Positions 1 through 8,601 of a DNA stretch of 9,941 bases are shown piece after piece. The notes below the pieces were generated by a model that was not told the origin of the DNA, made no database searches, and saw nothing but the letters and a program-made list of their open reading frames with translations. The position numbers and the translations under genes were made by a program. How positions within the stretch are numbered: the first letter of the stretch is position 1; each line of letters begins with the position of its first letter. Origin of the DNA: Clostridiales bacterium (lineage in GTDB: Bacteria > Bacillota_A > Clostridia > Christensenellales > Aristaeellaceae); NCBI GenBank assembly GCA_012514855.1, contig JAAYZL010000223.1, positions 1 through 9,941 of the forward strand, read 5' to 3'.

Positions 1-28
1 ACGAACGAACTAAGGAGAGCTGTGCAAC

Positions 29-673
29 ATGAGCATGTCTGCGATCCAATATAAATCCCTGAGCGACCTCATGGCGGCCAACCTTAGGCAATCCATCATC
101 GTGGGCGAACTGAAGCCGGGTCAGAAGATCACCGAGTCTGAGACCTCCGAAATCTACGGGGTCAGCCGCGTCGTCGTGCGCGAGGCCATGCTGCAGCTGC
201 TGAACGAGGGCCTTCTTCAAAAGGAGCAGAACAAATACACGAAGGTCGTGGAATTCGACGGCCCGGACATCGAGGAAATCTTTGAGCTGCGCATCGCCAT
301 CGAGTTGACCGCCGCGCGCAAGTGCCTGGGCCGGGAGGATGTCATCCGCGAACTCAAGAAGCGCGCGGACGCCATCGACGATCACGACGTGCAGGGCTCC
401 GGGATCGAAGAGCTCGTCGTGCTGGACAGCGATTTTCACCGCTACCTTGTGGAGAGCTCCGGGAATCGCCGCCTTCTTTCCATCTGGGACGACATCTCCA
501 GCCAGGTGCAACTGCTGCTGTACCGCTATATGAAGGGCGAGGAATACAGGGAGCTCGTCTTCAGCCATCAGGACATTGTGCGTGCGCTCCGCACAAACGA
601 CAGGGCTATCTTTGAAAAGGAGCTTTCAAAGCACATCGACGATACAAGAAAGACGCTGCTCGGGCAAGCCTGA
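29..673 (+). CDS. GntR-family transcriptional regulator, FCD subfamily
   Basis: A 214-residue DNA-binding regulator. Residues about 8-76 form the GntR winged helix-turn-helix, with the family pattern around GVSRVVVREAMLQLLNEGLL (residues 44-63). Residues about 80-208 form an all-helical FCD effector domain. The metal/effector ligands of this domain are visible as Asp133 and His137 (pattern DxxxH), His180 and His202. FCD regulators typically repress catabolic operons and release DNA when a carboxylated or sugar-acid metabolite binds; that role is family knowledge. The ATG at 29 has AAGGAG at 12-17, 11 bases upstream. Met3 (position 35) is a less well-spaced alternative. As the first gene of the operon it probably controls its own unit, but its operator would lie upstream of the window. 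The inducer is unknown, most likely the imported substrate or a sugar-acid intermediate. Confidence 0.93.
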   Translation: MSMSAIQYKSLSDLMAANLRQSIIVGELKPGQKITESETSEIYGVSRVVVREAMLQLLNEGLLQKEQNKYTKVVEFDGPDIEEIFELRIAIELTAARKCLGREDVIRELKKRADAIDDHDVQGSGIEELVVLDSDFHRYLVESSGNRRLLSIWDDISSQVQLLLYRYMKGEEYRELVFSHQDIVRALRTNDRAIFEKELSKHIDDTRKTLLGQA

Positions 674-686
674 GCAAACACTGTGT

Positions 687-693
687 GGGGAGG
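687..693 (+). promoter_or_regulatory. Ribosome binding site fixing the aminotransferase start at 701
   Basis: GGGGAGG ends 7 bases before the ATG at 701. An in-frame GTG at 683 lies upstream of this site and would translate through it, giving a glycine-rich leader that looks unnatural. The 701 start is therefore preferred. Confidence 0.8.
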
Positions 694-700
694 CGGAGAG

Positions 701-2017
701 ATGGGATTCGCGAAGGTCACTTGCACACTTCCCGGGCAAAGGTCTGAGGCTCTGCTGAAGAAGTGGGCGCAATACGAAGCGGACAAGACCGGGTTTCAGG
801 CGCCGGTCGCGATTCACCACGGCCGGGGAGCCATGCTGTACGACGAGGACGGAAACGCGTTTCTCGACTGGACGAGCGGCGTCCTGGTCTGCAATCTCGG
901 CCACTGCCATCCGGTGCTCGTCAAGGCGGTGCAGGAAGCCGGCGCCCGGATGATGAACGTCTACGAATACTGCACGGAATACCGGGTCGACGCGGCGGAA
1001 GCACTGGTGAAGCACGCGCCGAAGCACCTGGACAGCTGCTTCATCCTCTCGACCGGCAGCGAGGCGACCGACGCCGCCGTGCGCATCATGAAGCGCTACA
1101 CCGGCAATTTTGAAACCATCTCGTTCTACGGCGGCTTCCACGGCCGCACGCTCTCCACCGCGTCCATCGGCGGCCTGAAAAAGATTAAGAAGGGCATGGG
1201 GCCCATGATCCCGGGTTCGCTTCGCGCGCCGTTCCCGTACTGCTACCGCTGCCCCTTCAGGGCCCGGCCGGAGAGCTGCGGCAGGATGTGCCTGGAGTTC
1301 CTGGACGACATGGTGCAGGCGAACTCCGTGGGCAGCCTCGCCGGGCTGATTGTCGAGCCGTATCTGGGCACCGCGGGCTTCATCTTCCCGCCCGAGGGAT
1401 ATATGCCGGCGCTGGAAAAGTGGTGCCGCGAGCATGAGATTCCCTTCACGCTCGACGAGATACAGGCTTCCTACGGCCGCACCGGCACGCTGTGGGCCTG
1501 CGAACACGAGGGGCTGACGCCGGACATCGTCACGCTGGGCAAGGGGCTCGGAAGCGGCATCACGGTCTCCGCGCTGCTCATGCGGCGCGAGGTCATCGAC
1601 AGGGCGCTCGGGAAGGGCGAGCTCGGCTCGACCTACGGCGGCAACCCGGTAAGCTGCGCGGCGATCTCGGCGGTGCTGGAGGTCATGGACGCGGAGGATA
1701 TCCTCGGCAACGTGGCCAGGGTCGGAAGGATTTACGCGGAGCGCTTGCCCGGCCTGCTTGCGCTGAGCGAGCGCGTCGGCGACGTGCGCGGCAAGGGGCT
1801 CGTCTGGGGAATCGAAATCGTCGCGGACAGGCAATCCAAGGAGCCCGCGCCGGAACTGGTGCGAAAGCTCATCGTGCTGTGCGCGCAGAACGGATTGCTC
1901 ATCGGCAGCGTGGGCTTTTACGGCAACGTCGTGCGCGTCGCGCCGCCGCTGGTGTGCACCGAGGCCCAGGCGCACGAGAGCATCGACATCATGTCCAAGT
2001 GCGTGCAAATGCTCTGA
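701..2017 (+). CDS. Class III PLP-dependent aminotransferase (4-aminobutyrate aminotransferase-like)
   Basis: A 438-residue fold-type I PLP enzyme of the usual length for class III (omega) aminotransferases. Visible landmarks are the phosphate-binding TGSEA (118-122), YGGFHGRT (143-150), the pyridine-pairing Asp252 in LDEIQASYGRTG, the Schiff-base lysine Lys281 in TLGKGLGSG, and STYGGNPVSCAA (310-321). It should move an amino group between an amine or omega-amino compound and a keto acid, in the cytoplasm. Some relatives are instead amino-acid racemases or epimerases, so transamination is likely but not certain. Four cysteines (181, 184, 193, 197; spacing C-x2-C-x8-C-x3-C) lie in an insertion after the FHGRT motif, as in several bacterial and archaeal GabT-like proteins. 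The gene begins 27 bases after the regulator. In this sugar-type operon the substrate may be an amino sugar, aminocyclitol or keto-sugar intermediate rather than GABA; this is inference. Confidence 0.92.
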   Translation: MGFAKVTCTLPGQRSEALLKKWAQYEADKTGFQAPVAIHHGRGAMLYDEDGNAFLDWTSGVLVCNLGHCHPVLVKAVQEAGARMMNVYEYCTEYRVDAAEALVKHAPKHLDSCFILSTGSEATDAAVRIMKRYTGNFETISFYGGFHGRTLSTASIGGLKKIKKGMGPMIPGSLRAPFPYCYRCPFRARPESCGRMCLEFLDDMVQANSVGSLAGLIVEPYLGTAGFIFPPEGYMPALEKWCREHEIPFTLDEIQASYGRTGTLWACEHEGLTPDIVTLGKGLGSGITVSALLMRREVIDRALGKGELGSTYGGNPVSCAAISAVLEVMDAEDILGNVARVGRIYAERLPGLLALSERVGDVRGKGLVWGIEIVADRQSKEPAPELVRKLIVLCAQNGLLIGSVGFYGNVVRVAPPLVCTEAQAHESIDIMSKCVQML

Positions 2018-2052
2018 CACCCGGCACGCCGGTTTGCATGAGCGCCGCGAAC

Positions 2053-2057
2053 GGAGG
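2053..2057 (+). promoter_or_regulatory. Ribosome binding site fixing the dehydrogenase start at 2064
   Basis: GGAGG ends 6 bases before the ATG at 2064. A TTG at 2034 is in frame but would place this site inside the coding sequence, and its extra ten residues (Arg/Glu-rich) are not part of the family. The 2064 start gives the typical MKALMKV beginning of this dehydrogenase family. Confidence 0.82.
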
Positions 2058-2063
2058 CAATCG

Positions 2064-3116
2064 ATGAAGGCATTGATGAAGGTCGCAAAGGGCCCGGGGC
2101 ACTTAGAGGTTCGCGATATCCCCGTGCCCGAGGTCCGGAAGCCGGACGACGTCCTGATCCGCGTGCGCTATGCGGGAATCTGCGGGACGGACGTACATAT
2201 CTACCACGACGCGTTTCAGAACTATCCGCCGGTCGTGCTGGGGCATGAGTTTTCCGGCGTCGTCGAGGCGGTCGGCGACGGGGTGACGGGGTTCAAGCCC
2301 GGCGACCGCGTCGTCGCGGAGCCGCACACCCGCTTTTGCGGCAAGTGCGACGTGTGCCGCGCGGGCAAGATCCAGCTTTGCAGGCAGAAGCGCTCGCCGG
2401 GCTGGGGCATCGACGGCGCGTTTGCCGACTATCTGGTCATGCCGGAGCTGTTTCTGCACCGCATCCCGGACGGCGTTTCCGACAGGATCGCGGCGCTGGC
2501 GGAGCCCCTGGCCATCGTCACCCACGAGGTGCTCGAGCGCGGCATCGTCGAGCCGCAGGACACGGTGGCCGTCATCGGCGCGGGGCCGATCGGCCTGCTC
2601 GCCGCGGTCGCGGCGAAGGCGGGCGGCGCGGGCCGGACGATCGTCATCGGCACCGACGCGGACGAGGCCGTGCGCTTCCCGGCCGCGCGGAAATTGGGCG
2701 TCGACTTTATACTGAACGGCCAGCGCGTGGACGCCGTGGCCGAGGTGCTTTCGCTGACCGGGGGGAAGGGCGCGGACATGGCGGTCGAGGCCAGCGGCTC
2801 GGAGGGCGGCATCAACACCGCCATCGACGTGCTCAGGGTCTGCGGCAGGCTCACCGCGGTCGGCATGCCCGGCAAGGACAGGGTCGCGGTGCAGTGGCTG
2901 AAGATGATTCAAAAGGTGCTGGACGTCAAGTTCAACCTCAGCTCGAGCGTTTCCTCCTGGGAGCGCGCGCTGGGCATCATGGCCACCACCGCCGCCGATC
3001 TCTCCGCGGTGATCAGCCACGAGATGCACATCGAGGACTGGGAGCTGGCGTTTGAGCGCATTGCCAGGGGCGAGGCGATCAAGGTGCTGTTCGTCCCCGG
3101 TCGGGCAAAATCCTAG
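2064..3116 (+). CDS. Zinc-dependent medium-chain alcohol/polyol dehydrogenase
   Basis: A 350-residue medium-chain dehydrogenase (MDR), full length for the sorbitol/threonine/sugar-alcohol dehydrogenase branch. The N-terminal GroES-like domain holds the catalytic zinc set: Cys40 (GICGTD), His61-Glu62 (GHEFSG) and Glu147 (AEPLA). The structural zinc lobe carries Cys92, Cys95, Cys98 and Cys106. The Rossmann domain begins near residue 166 with VAVIGAGPIGLLA (nucleotide loop 172-177). It should oxidise a secondary alcohol on a sugar, polyol or cyclitol with NAD(P)+. Cofactor choice is not clear, although Asp198/Asp200 after the second strand would suit NAD. The gene lies 46 bases after the aminotransferase and 12 bases before the transporter ATPase. 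A threonine-dehydrogenase-like role cannot be excluded, but the sugar transporter and isomerase next door favour a polyol or sugar-acid substrate. Confidence 0.92.
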   Translation: MKALMKVAKGPGHLEVRDIPVPEVRKPDDVLIRVRYAGICGTDVHIYHDAFQNYPPVVLGHEFSGVVEAVGDGVTGFKPGDRVVAEPHTRFCGKCDVCRAGKIQLCRQKRSPGWGIDGAFADYLVMPELFLHRIPDGVSDRIAALAEPLAIVTHEVLERGIVEPQDTVAVIGAGPIGLLAAVAAKAGGAGRTIVIGTDADEAVRFPAARKLGVDFILNGQRVDAVAEVLSLTGGKGADMAVEASGSEGGINTAIDVLRVCGRLTAVGMPGKDRVAVQWLKMIQKVLDVKFNLSSSVSSWERALGIMATTAADLSAVISHEMHIEDWELAFERIARGEAIKVLFVPGRAKS

Positions 3117-3128
3117 CCGGAGGAGGGC

Positions 3129-4651
<1,523 letters not shown>

Positions 4652-4655
<4 letters not shown>

Positions 4656-5614
4656 GGAAAGCGATCAAGAAAATCCCCGTGATCGGAAAGGTGGACAGCT
4701 CGACGCTGTCGATTCTGGTCGCGCTGATCATCACCTGCATCGTGTTTTCGATCCTGTCCCCGTACTTCCTGTCCATGCGAAACTTCAGGTCCATCGGGCT
4801 TTACGCGGCGATCATCGGCTGCATGGCCACGGGCGCGACGGTCGTCATGCTGATGGGCTGCCTCGACCTCTCGCAGCACGCCGTGGGCGCGCTGGGCACG
4901 ATACTGATCACGATCTTTGTCGACCGCATGGGGCTCCCCGTGGGCGCCGCGATTGTGCTCGCGCTTTTGATGGGCACGGTCTACGGCGCGTTCAACGGCT
5001 TTCTCGTCGCCAAGTGCGGCATATCGCCGATGATCGCCACGATGGGCTCGCAGTACATCGCGCGCGGCCTGTGCTACATACTCACGAACTCCAAGACGAT
5101 CACCTTTTCCAACCGCACGCTGCAGGTCATCGGGCGCGGCATGGTGCTGGGCATCCCCAACACGGTGCTGGTCATGTTCGCGTGCTTCTTCATCCTCTCC
5201 TACGTGCTCAACAAGACGGTCTACGGCCGCTGCGTCTACGCGGTGGGCGCGAACCAGAACGCCGCGTTCCTCTCCGGCATCGGCCCCGTGAAGACGAAGC
5301 TGATCGCCTATGTCATCTGCGCGGTCACCTCGATCATCGGCGGCATCATCACGGTCTCGCAGCTTGGCGCGGCGGTGCCGTCCTCGGGCGTCGGGTCGGA
5401 GATGGAGATCATCGCCTCGGTGTACCTGGGAGGTCTCGCGGCCAACGGAGGCAAGGGGGGCCTCCTGGGCACTTTCCTCGGCGTGTCCCTGCTGTGCGTC
5501 ATCAACAACGGCCTGACGCTGTGCGGCGTCGAGAACTACTGGCAGACGTTCATGCGCGGCGTGGTCATCCTCGTGGCGATCTATGTCGACACGCTGCGCG
5601 TAAAGAGGAACTGA
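4652..5614 (+). CDS. Sugar ABC transporter permease (RbsC/BPD_transp_2 family)
   Basis: A 320-residue integral membrane protein with about eight to ten hydrophobic segments; the first spans residues about 19-38. It forms the transmembrane channel, normally as a homodimer on one fused ATPase. Family landmarks are LDLS (71-74), the ATPase-contact loop GANQNAAFLSGIGPVKTKL (199-217), and the C-terminal block with EMEIIA (250-255), GG at 260-261 and NNG at 286-288. Two usually conserved places differ: LDLSQHAVGA where LDLSVGS-type sequence is common, and GGLAANGG where GGTSLSGG-type is common. Both lie in regions near the substrate path, so an unusual substrate is conceivable. The ATG at 4652 overlaps the ATPase stop, with GGAG 4 bases upstream. 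The stop codon abuts the isomerase leader. Confidence 0.93.
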
Positions 5615-5615
5615 T

Positions 5616-5623
5616 GGAGGAGG
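5616..5623 (+). promoter_or_regulatory. Ribosome binding site deciding the isomerase start at 5632
   Basis: GGAGGAGG ends 8 bases before the ATG at 5632. Another in-frame ATG at 5614 shares one base with the permease stop (TGATG) and has a weaker AGAGGA (5604-5609) only 4 bases ahead. If 5614 were used, this perfect site would be coding (Met-Glu-Glu-Val). I prefer 5632; the upstream codon could serve termination-reinitiation. Confidence 0.65.
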
Positions 5624-5631
5624 TTTGCGCG

Positions 5632-6456
5632 ATGGGAAGACCCGATTACAAGATGCGCGTTCCCGACGGCTTCGGAAAGCTCATGGTCGTCGCGCCCGAG
5701 AACGAGAACATGGAATTCGTGCACATGGAGTACCTTCGGCTGCGCGCCGGGGAGACCGCCGAGGTCGGGCGGCCGGACCGCGAGTGCGGCATACTGCTGA
5801 TGGGGGGCGACTTCACCGCCTCGTGGGCGGATCAGGCGCGCTCCATCCGCGGGCGCAAGGACGCGTTTTCCGGGCTTCCGCACTGCGTCTACGTGCCGGC
5901 GGGCCGGAGCGTCCGCGTGCTGGCGGACACGGACTTCGAGGCGGCGATCTTCGGAACCCCCGCGGAGCCCGGGGGAGAGGTCGGCATCATTTGCCCCGAG
6001 GACATCGCCATACTCGACATCGGCGAAAACGAGTGGGAGATCCACGGCTATTTCGTCATCAACAGCGAATTCCCCGCCCAGAAGCTGATCATCGGCGAGA
6101 CGCAGATTCCGATCGGGCACTGGTGCTCGGTGCCGCCGCACTCCCACGAAAAGGAGATTCCCGGCAAGGAGTCGAAGCTCGAGGAAATCTACTTCTTCAA
6201 ATTCAAGCCCGGGCAGGGCTTCGGCTTCCAGGGCGTCTACACGGACGACCGCTCCCTCGACGAGGGCTACATCATCCGCACGAACGACGTCGTGCTGGTG
6301 CCCAGGGGCTATCATCCCAACGTGGCCGGCCCCGGCTACGAGATGCGCATGTTCTGGGGCATGGGGGGGACGAGCCGCTACTGGACGCCGTGGGAGGACC
6401 CGGATCACAGCTGGATCGGCAAAAACGCCACTTCCCCGGGCGACTGCGAGTGGTAA
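5632..6456 (+). CDS. iolB: 5-deoxy-glucuronate isomerase family protein (IolB, double cupin)
   Basis: A 274-residue bicupin of normal IolB length. IolB converts 5-deoxy-D-glucuronate to 2-deoxy-5-keto-D-gluconate in myo-inositol degradation; KduI is a related uronate isomerase. Metal ligands of the C-terminal cupin are visible: His170 and His172 (PPHSHE), Glu184 or Glu185 (LEEIYFF) and His228 (RGYHP). Other IolB hallmarks are GFGFQGVYTDDRSLDE (196-211), DVVLVPRGYHP (219-229) and the C-terminal DPDHSWI (256-262). The N-terminal cupin (about 1-130) is more divergent and lacks an obvious metal set, as is usual. No IolC, IolD, IolE or IolG is encoded in this window, so the enzyme may act on a different uronate-like or amino-uronate intermediate, or the rest of the pathway may be encoded elsewhere. 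An alternative start at 5614 would add six residues. Confidence 0.88.
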   Translation: MGRPDYKMRVPDGFGKLMVVAPENENMEFVHMEYLRLRAGETAEVGRPDRECGILLMGGDFTASWADQARSIRGRKDAFSGLPHCVYVPAGRSVRVLADTDFEAAIFGTPAEPGGEVGIICPEDIAILDIGENEWEIHGYFVINSEFPAQKLIIGETQIPIGHWCSVPPHSHEKEIPGKESKLEEIYFFKFKPGQGFGFQGVYTDDRSLDEGYIIRTNDVVLVPRGYHPNVAGPGYEMRMFWGMGGTSRYWTPWEDPDHSWIGKNATSPGDCEW

Positions 6457-6478
6457 AACGCAACAAGGAGGAATCGAT

Positions 6479-7318
6479 ATGAGGCTCAAGGGAAAGCGGG
6501 TTTTGATCACCGGCGCGGGCGGCGCGATCGGGAGCGGGCTGGCGCTGGGCTTTGCCAGGGAGGGCGCGGACGTCGCGATCCACTACCGCGCCAGCGGGCA
6601 GAACGCCGAGGACAACGCGGCCAAGTGCCGCGCGCTGGGCGTCCGCGCGGTGACGATTCAGGCGGACGTGTCGAAAACCGACGAGATCGAGCGCATGATC
6701 CGAGAGGCCGTCGAGGGGCTCGGCGGCATCGATATACTGATCAACAACGCGATCTACGGCCCCCAGATCGACATCATGGAACTGTCGCTGGAGGAGATCA
6801 ACCGCACCTTCGACACGAATCTGCGCGGCTACTACTACACGGGGCTCCTGGGCGCGAGGCAGATGGTACGGCAGGGCAACCGGCGCGGCTGGATCGTCAA
6901 CATAAGCTCGATTTCCTCCCGCTGCATGACCTCGACCTACACGCACTACGGCGCGACCAAGGGCGGCGTCGAGGCGACCACGCGCGGCTTTGCCGTGGCG
7001 TTCGCCAAGTACGGCATCAACGTCAACTGCGTGGCCCCCGGCTGCGTGGCGACGCCCACCGTGAAGAACATGTTCGAGGACCCGGTCAACGCCGATCCCG
7101 TGCTCTCCCGCACGCCGACCGGCTTCATCCCGGAGATCGAGGACGTGGTCGGGCCGGTGATCTTCCTGTGCACCGAGGAAGCGCGCGCCATCACCGGCCA
7201 GACGATCGACGTGGACGGCGGCTATGTGATTCAGGGCATGGAGTGGAACCTGTCCGAAGAAATGAAGGACTTCAGAAACAAGCTGGAGGAGGGCGGCGCA
7301 GACCAGCTCCGCAAATAG
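6479..7318 (+). CDS. Short-chain dehydrogenase/reductase (classical SDR)
   Basis: A 279-residue NAD(P)-dependent oxidoreductase. The cofactor loop is TGAGGAIGSG (11-20) and Asp63 lies in the QADVS adenine-pocket motif. INNA (88-91) is followed by Ile instead of the common Gly. The catalytic set is Asn114, Ser144, Tyr157 and Lys161 (YGATK). The PG motif falls at 187-188 and the C-terminal DGGY at 246-249. Arg37 after the second strand leans toward NADP(H) but is not decisive. A charged tail of about 25 residues (255-279) follows the core and may join oligomer contacts. AAGGAGGA at 6465-6472 lies 6 bases before the ATG. Next to an IolB-type isomerase and a sugar transporter it probably oxidises or reduces a hydroxyl/keto group on a sugar, sugar acid or cyclitol. 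A FabG-like fatty acid role is unlikely in this context. Exact substrate unknown. Confidence 0.92.
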   Translation: MRLKGKRVLITGAGGAIGSGLALGFAREGADVAIHYRASGQNAEDNAAKCRALGVRAVTIQADVSKTDEIERMIREAVEGLGGIDILINNAIYGPQIDIMELSLEEINRTFDTNLRGYYYTGLLGARQMVRQGNRRGWIVNISSISSRCMTSTYTHYGATKGGVEATTRGFAVAFAKYGINVNCVAPGCVATPTVKNMFEDPVNADPVLSRTPTGFIPEIEDVVGPVIFLCTEEARAITGQTIDVDGGYVIQGMEWNLSEEMKDFRNKLEEGGADQLRK

Positions 7319-7322
7319 ATCG

Positions 7323-8543
7323 ATGACGCTGAAAGAGTACCTCCTGGGGCAGCGCGGCTGGCTGGAGGACTTCCTCACGGGGCTGTGCGCGATTCCCTCG
7401 GTCAGCGGCCAGGAGGCCGAGGCCATGCGCTATCTTCTGGATGCGTTCGCCGGCTGGGACGCGGAGCTCCGGGAAGTGCCCATTTCCGATGCCATCAAGT
7501 GCCATCCGGAGTATTCGAGCATCGTAAAGAACCTCGATTATGCGGGCCGCGCGAACCTGCGCCTTTTGAAGCGGGGCAGCGGCGGCAGGCGGCTGGCGCT
7601 CAACACGCACGTCGACGTCGTGCAGCCTTCCGCGGGGCAGGAGAACCCCTTCGCGCCCCGCGTCGACGCCGAGGGCGTGCTCTGGGCGCGCGGCGCCTGC
7701 GACGCCAAGGGTCAGATCGCCGCGATGGCGCTCCTTGTGAAGGCCGCCTGCGAGTTTGCTCCGCTCCGGCACGACATCGTGTGCGACATCGTGATCGAAG
7801 AGGAGTTCGGGGGGAACGGCACGGTGGCTCTTCTGGATGCCGAACCGGACTTCACGGCGGACATGCTCGTCAATATGGAGCCCACGAACCTGCGCGTGCA
7901 GACCTCCATCCGCGGCGCGCTGTGGTTCGAAATGGCGTTTACCGGCAGCCCCGGGCACACCGGCAGCGCCGTCAGGGGCGTCAGCGCCCTCGACAAGGCG
8001 ATCGCGGCCATTGACCTGATGAAGGCGTACCACGCAAAGCTCCTTGAGCGTTCGAAGGATTACGGACTCTTCAAGGGCAAGCCCAACCCGCTGCCGCTGA
8101 CCATCGGAGGGCTGAACGCCGGCGAATGGCCGAGCATGGTGCCCGGATCGGCCGTCCTCAAGGGCCTGATCGGGGTTTTGCCGAACACGACGCGCGAGGC
8201 GGTCATGCGCGAAATCGCCGGGCTGTTCGACCGGCCGGAGAGCGCGTGGATCGGCGAGGGCATGTCCATGGAGTTCGTCTATCGCCACAACGCGGTGGAG
8301 ACCGACCCGAACCACCCGCTTGTCAGGGCCCTGTCCCGCGCCTCCGACGCCTGCGGCCTTGACGGAACCCCCGACGCGATGACCGCTTCCTCCGACGCCA
8401 CCTACTACTTCGAACGCGGCATACCGGCCGTTGCCTTCGGGCCGGGCAGCATCTCCACCGCGCATTCCCGACACGAGCACGTCGCCCTTTCCGACATTCT
8501 GAAGGCGGCGGAGGTGCTCTACACCATGCTCGACCATTTGTGA
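7323..8543 (+). CDS. M20-family metallo-hydrolase (ArgE/DapE-like deacylase or peptidase)
   Basis: A 406-residue di-zinc hydrolase that cleaves amide bonds (N-acyl, N-succinyl or dipeptide). Metal and catalytic residues are in order: His96 and Asp98 (NTHVDVV), bridging Asp127 (GACDAKG), general base Glu160 with ligand Glu161 (EEEFGG), Glu186 (NMEPTN) and His381 (TAHSRHEHV). The dimerisation (lid) domain is about 195-320 and includes the SPGHTGSA motif (209-216). The first residues give a normal M20 amphipathic helix. The start lies 4 bases after the SDR stop and has no good Shine-Dalgarno within 20 bases, so translation is probably coupled to the SDR. In a sugar-type operon that also has an aminotransferase, a plausible job is removing an acyl or aminoacyl group to expose an amine; this is inference. 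No signal peptide, so cytoplasmic. Confidence 0.92.
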   Translation: MTLKEYLLGQRGWLEDFLTGLCAIPSVSGQEAEAMRYLLDAFAGWDAELREVPISDAIKCHPEYSSIVKNLDYAGRANLRLLKRGSGGRRLALNTHVDVVQPSAGQENPFAPRVDAEGVLWARGACDAKGQIAAMALLVKAACEFAPLRHDIVCDIVIEEEFGGNGTVALLDAEPDFTADMLVNMEPTNLRVQTSIRGALWFEMAFTGSPGHTGSAVRGVSALDKAIAAIDLMKAYHAKLLERSKDYGLFKGKPNPLPLTIGGLNAGEWPSMVPGSAVLKGLIGVLPNTTREAVMREIAGLFDRPESAWIGEGMSMEFVYRHNAVETDPNHPLVRALSRASDACGLDGTPDAMTASSDATYYFERGIPAVAFGPGSISTAHSRHEHVALSDILKAAEVLYTMLDHL

Positions 8544-8551
8544 TGAAGCGA

Positions 8552-8574
8552 TTTCCTGATGAAGCTCAGGGAAA
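8552..8574 (+). promoter_or_regulatory. Intercistronic hairpin before the substrate-binding protein gene
   Basis: Left arm TTTCCTGA (8552-8559) and right arm TCAGGGAAA (8566-8574) pair over eight positions with one bulged G and a six-base loop. The following bases are A-rich, not T-rich, so this is not a + strand intrinsic terminator. It sits in the largest gap inside the operon (58 bases). It could be an RNA stabiliser or processing site that raises receptor expression, a pattern common for binding-protein genes. The function is inferred. Confidence 0.45.
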
Positions 8575-8601
8575 AAATCAAATCGCCAAGGAGGGAACAC
8601 C

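Noticed and set aside
1..28. Possible operator or promoter before the regulator
   Set aside because: Only 28 bases are visible. Apart from an ACGA-ACGA direct repeat and the ribosome binding site there is no palindrome or -10/-35 pair to support a call.
701..2017. Calling the aminotransferase GabT and the operon a GABA pathway
   Set aside because: No succinate-semialdehyde dehydrogenase or amino-acid transporter is present; the importer is sugar-type and the neighbours are sugar/cyclitol enzymes, so the specific name is not supported.
626..2020. A 464-codon - strand frame opposite the aminotransferase, and similar long - strand frames at 5581-6510, 6272-7426, 7272-8792 and 8578-9612
   Set aside because: All are codon-register mirrors of strong + strand genes with complete catalytic motifs. 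They have low-complexity composition and no family signature.
2021..2032. Small inverted repeat CCGGC/GCCGG after the aminotransferase stop
   Set aside because: Only 4-5 pairs with a 2-4 base loop and just three Ts after it; too weak to call a terminator in GC-rich DNA.
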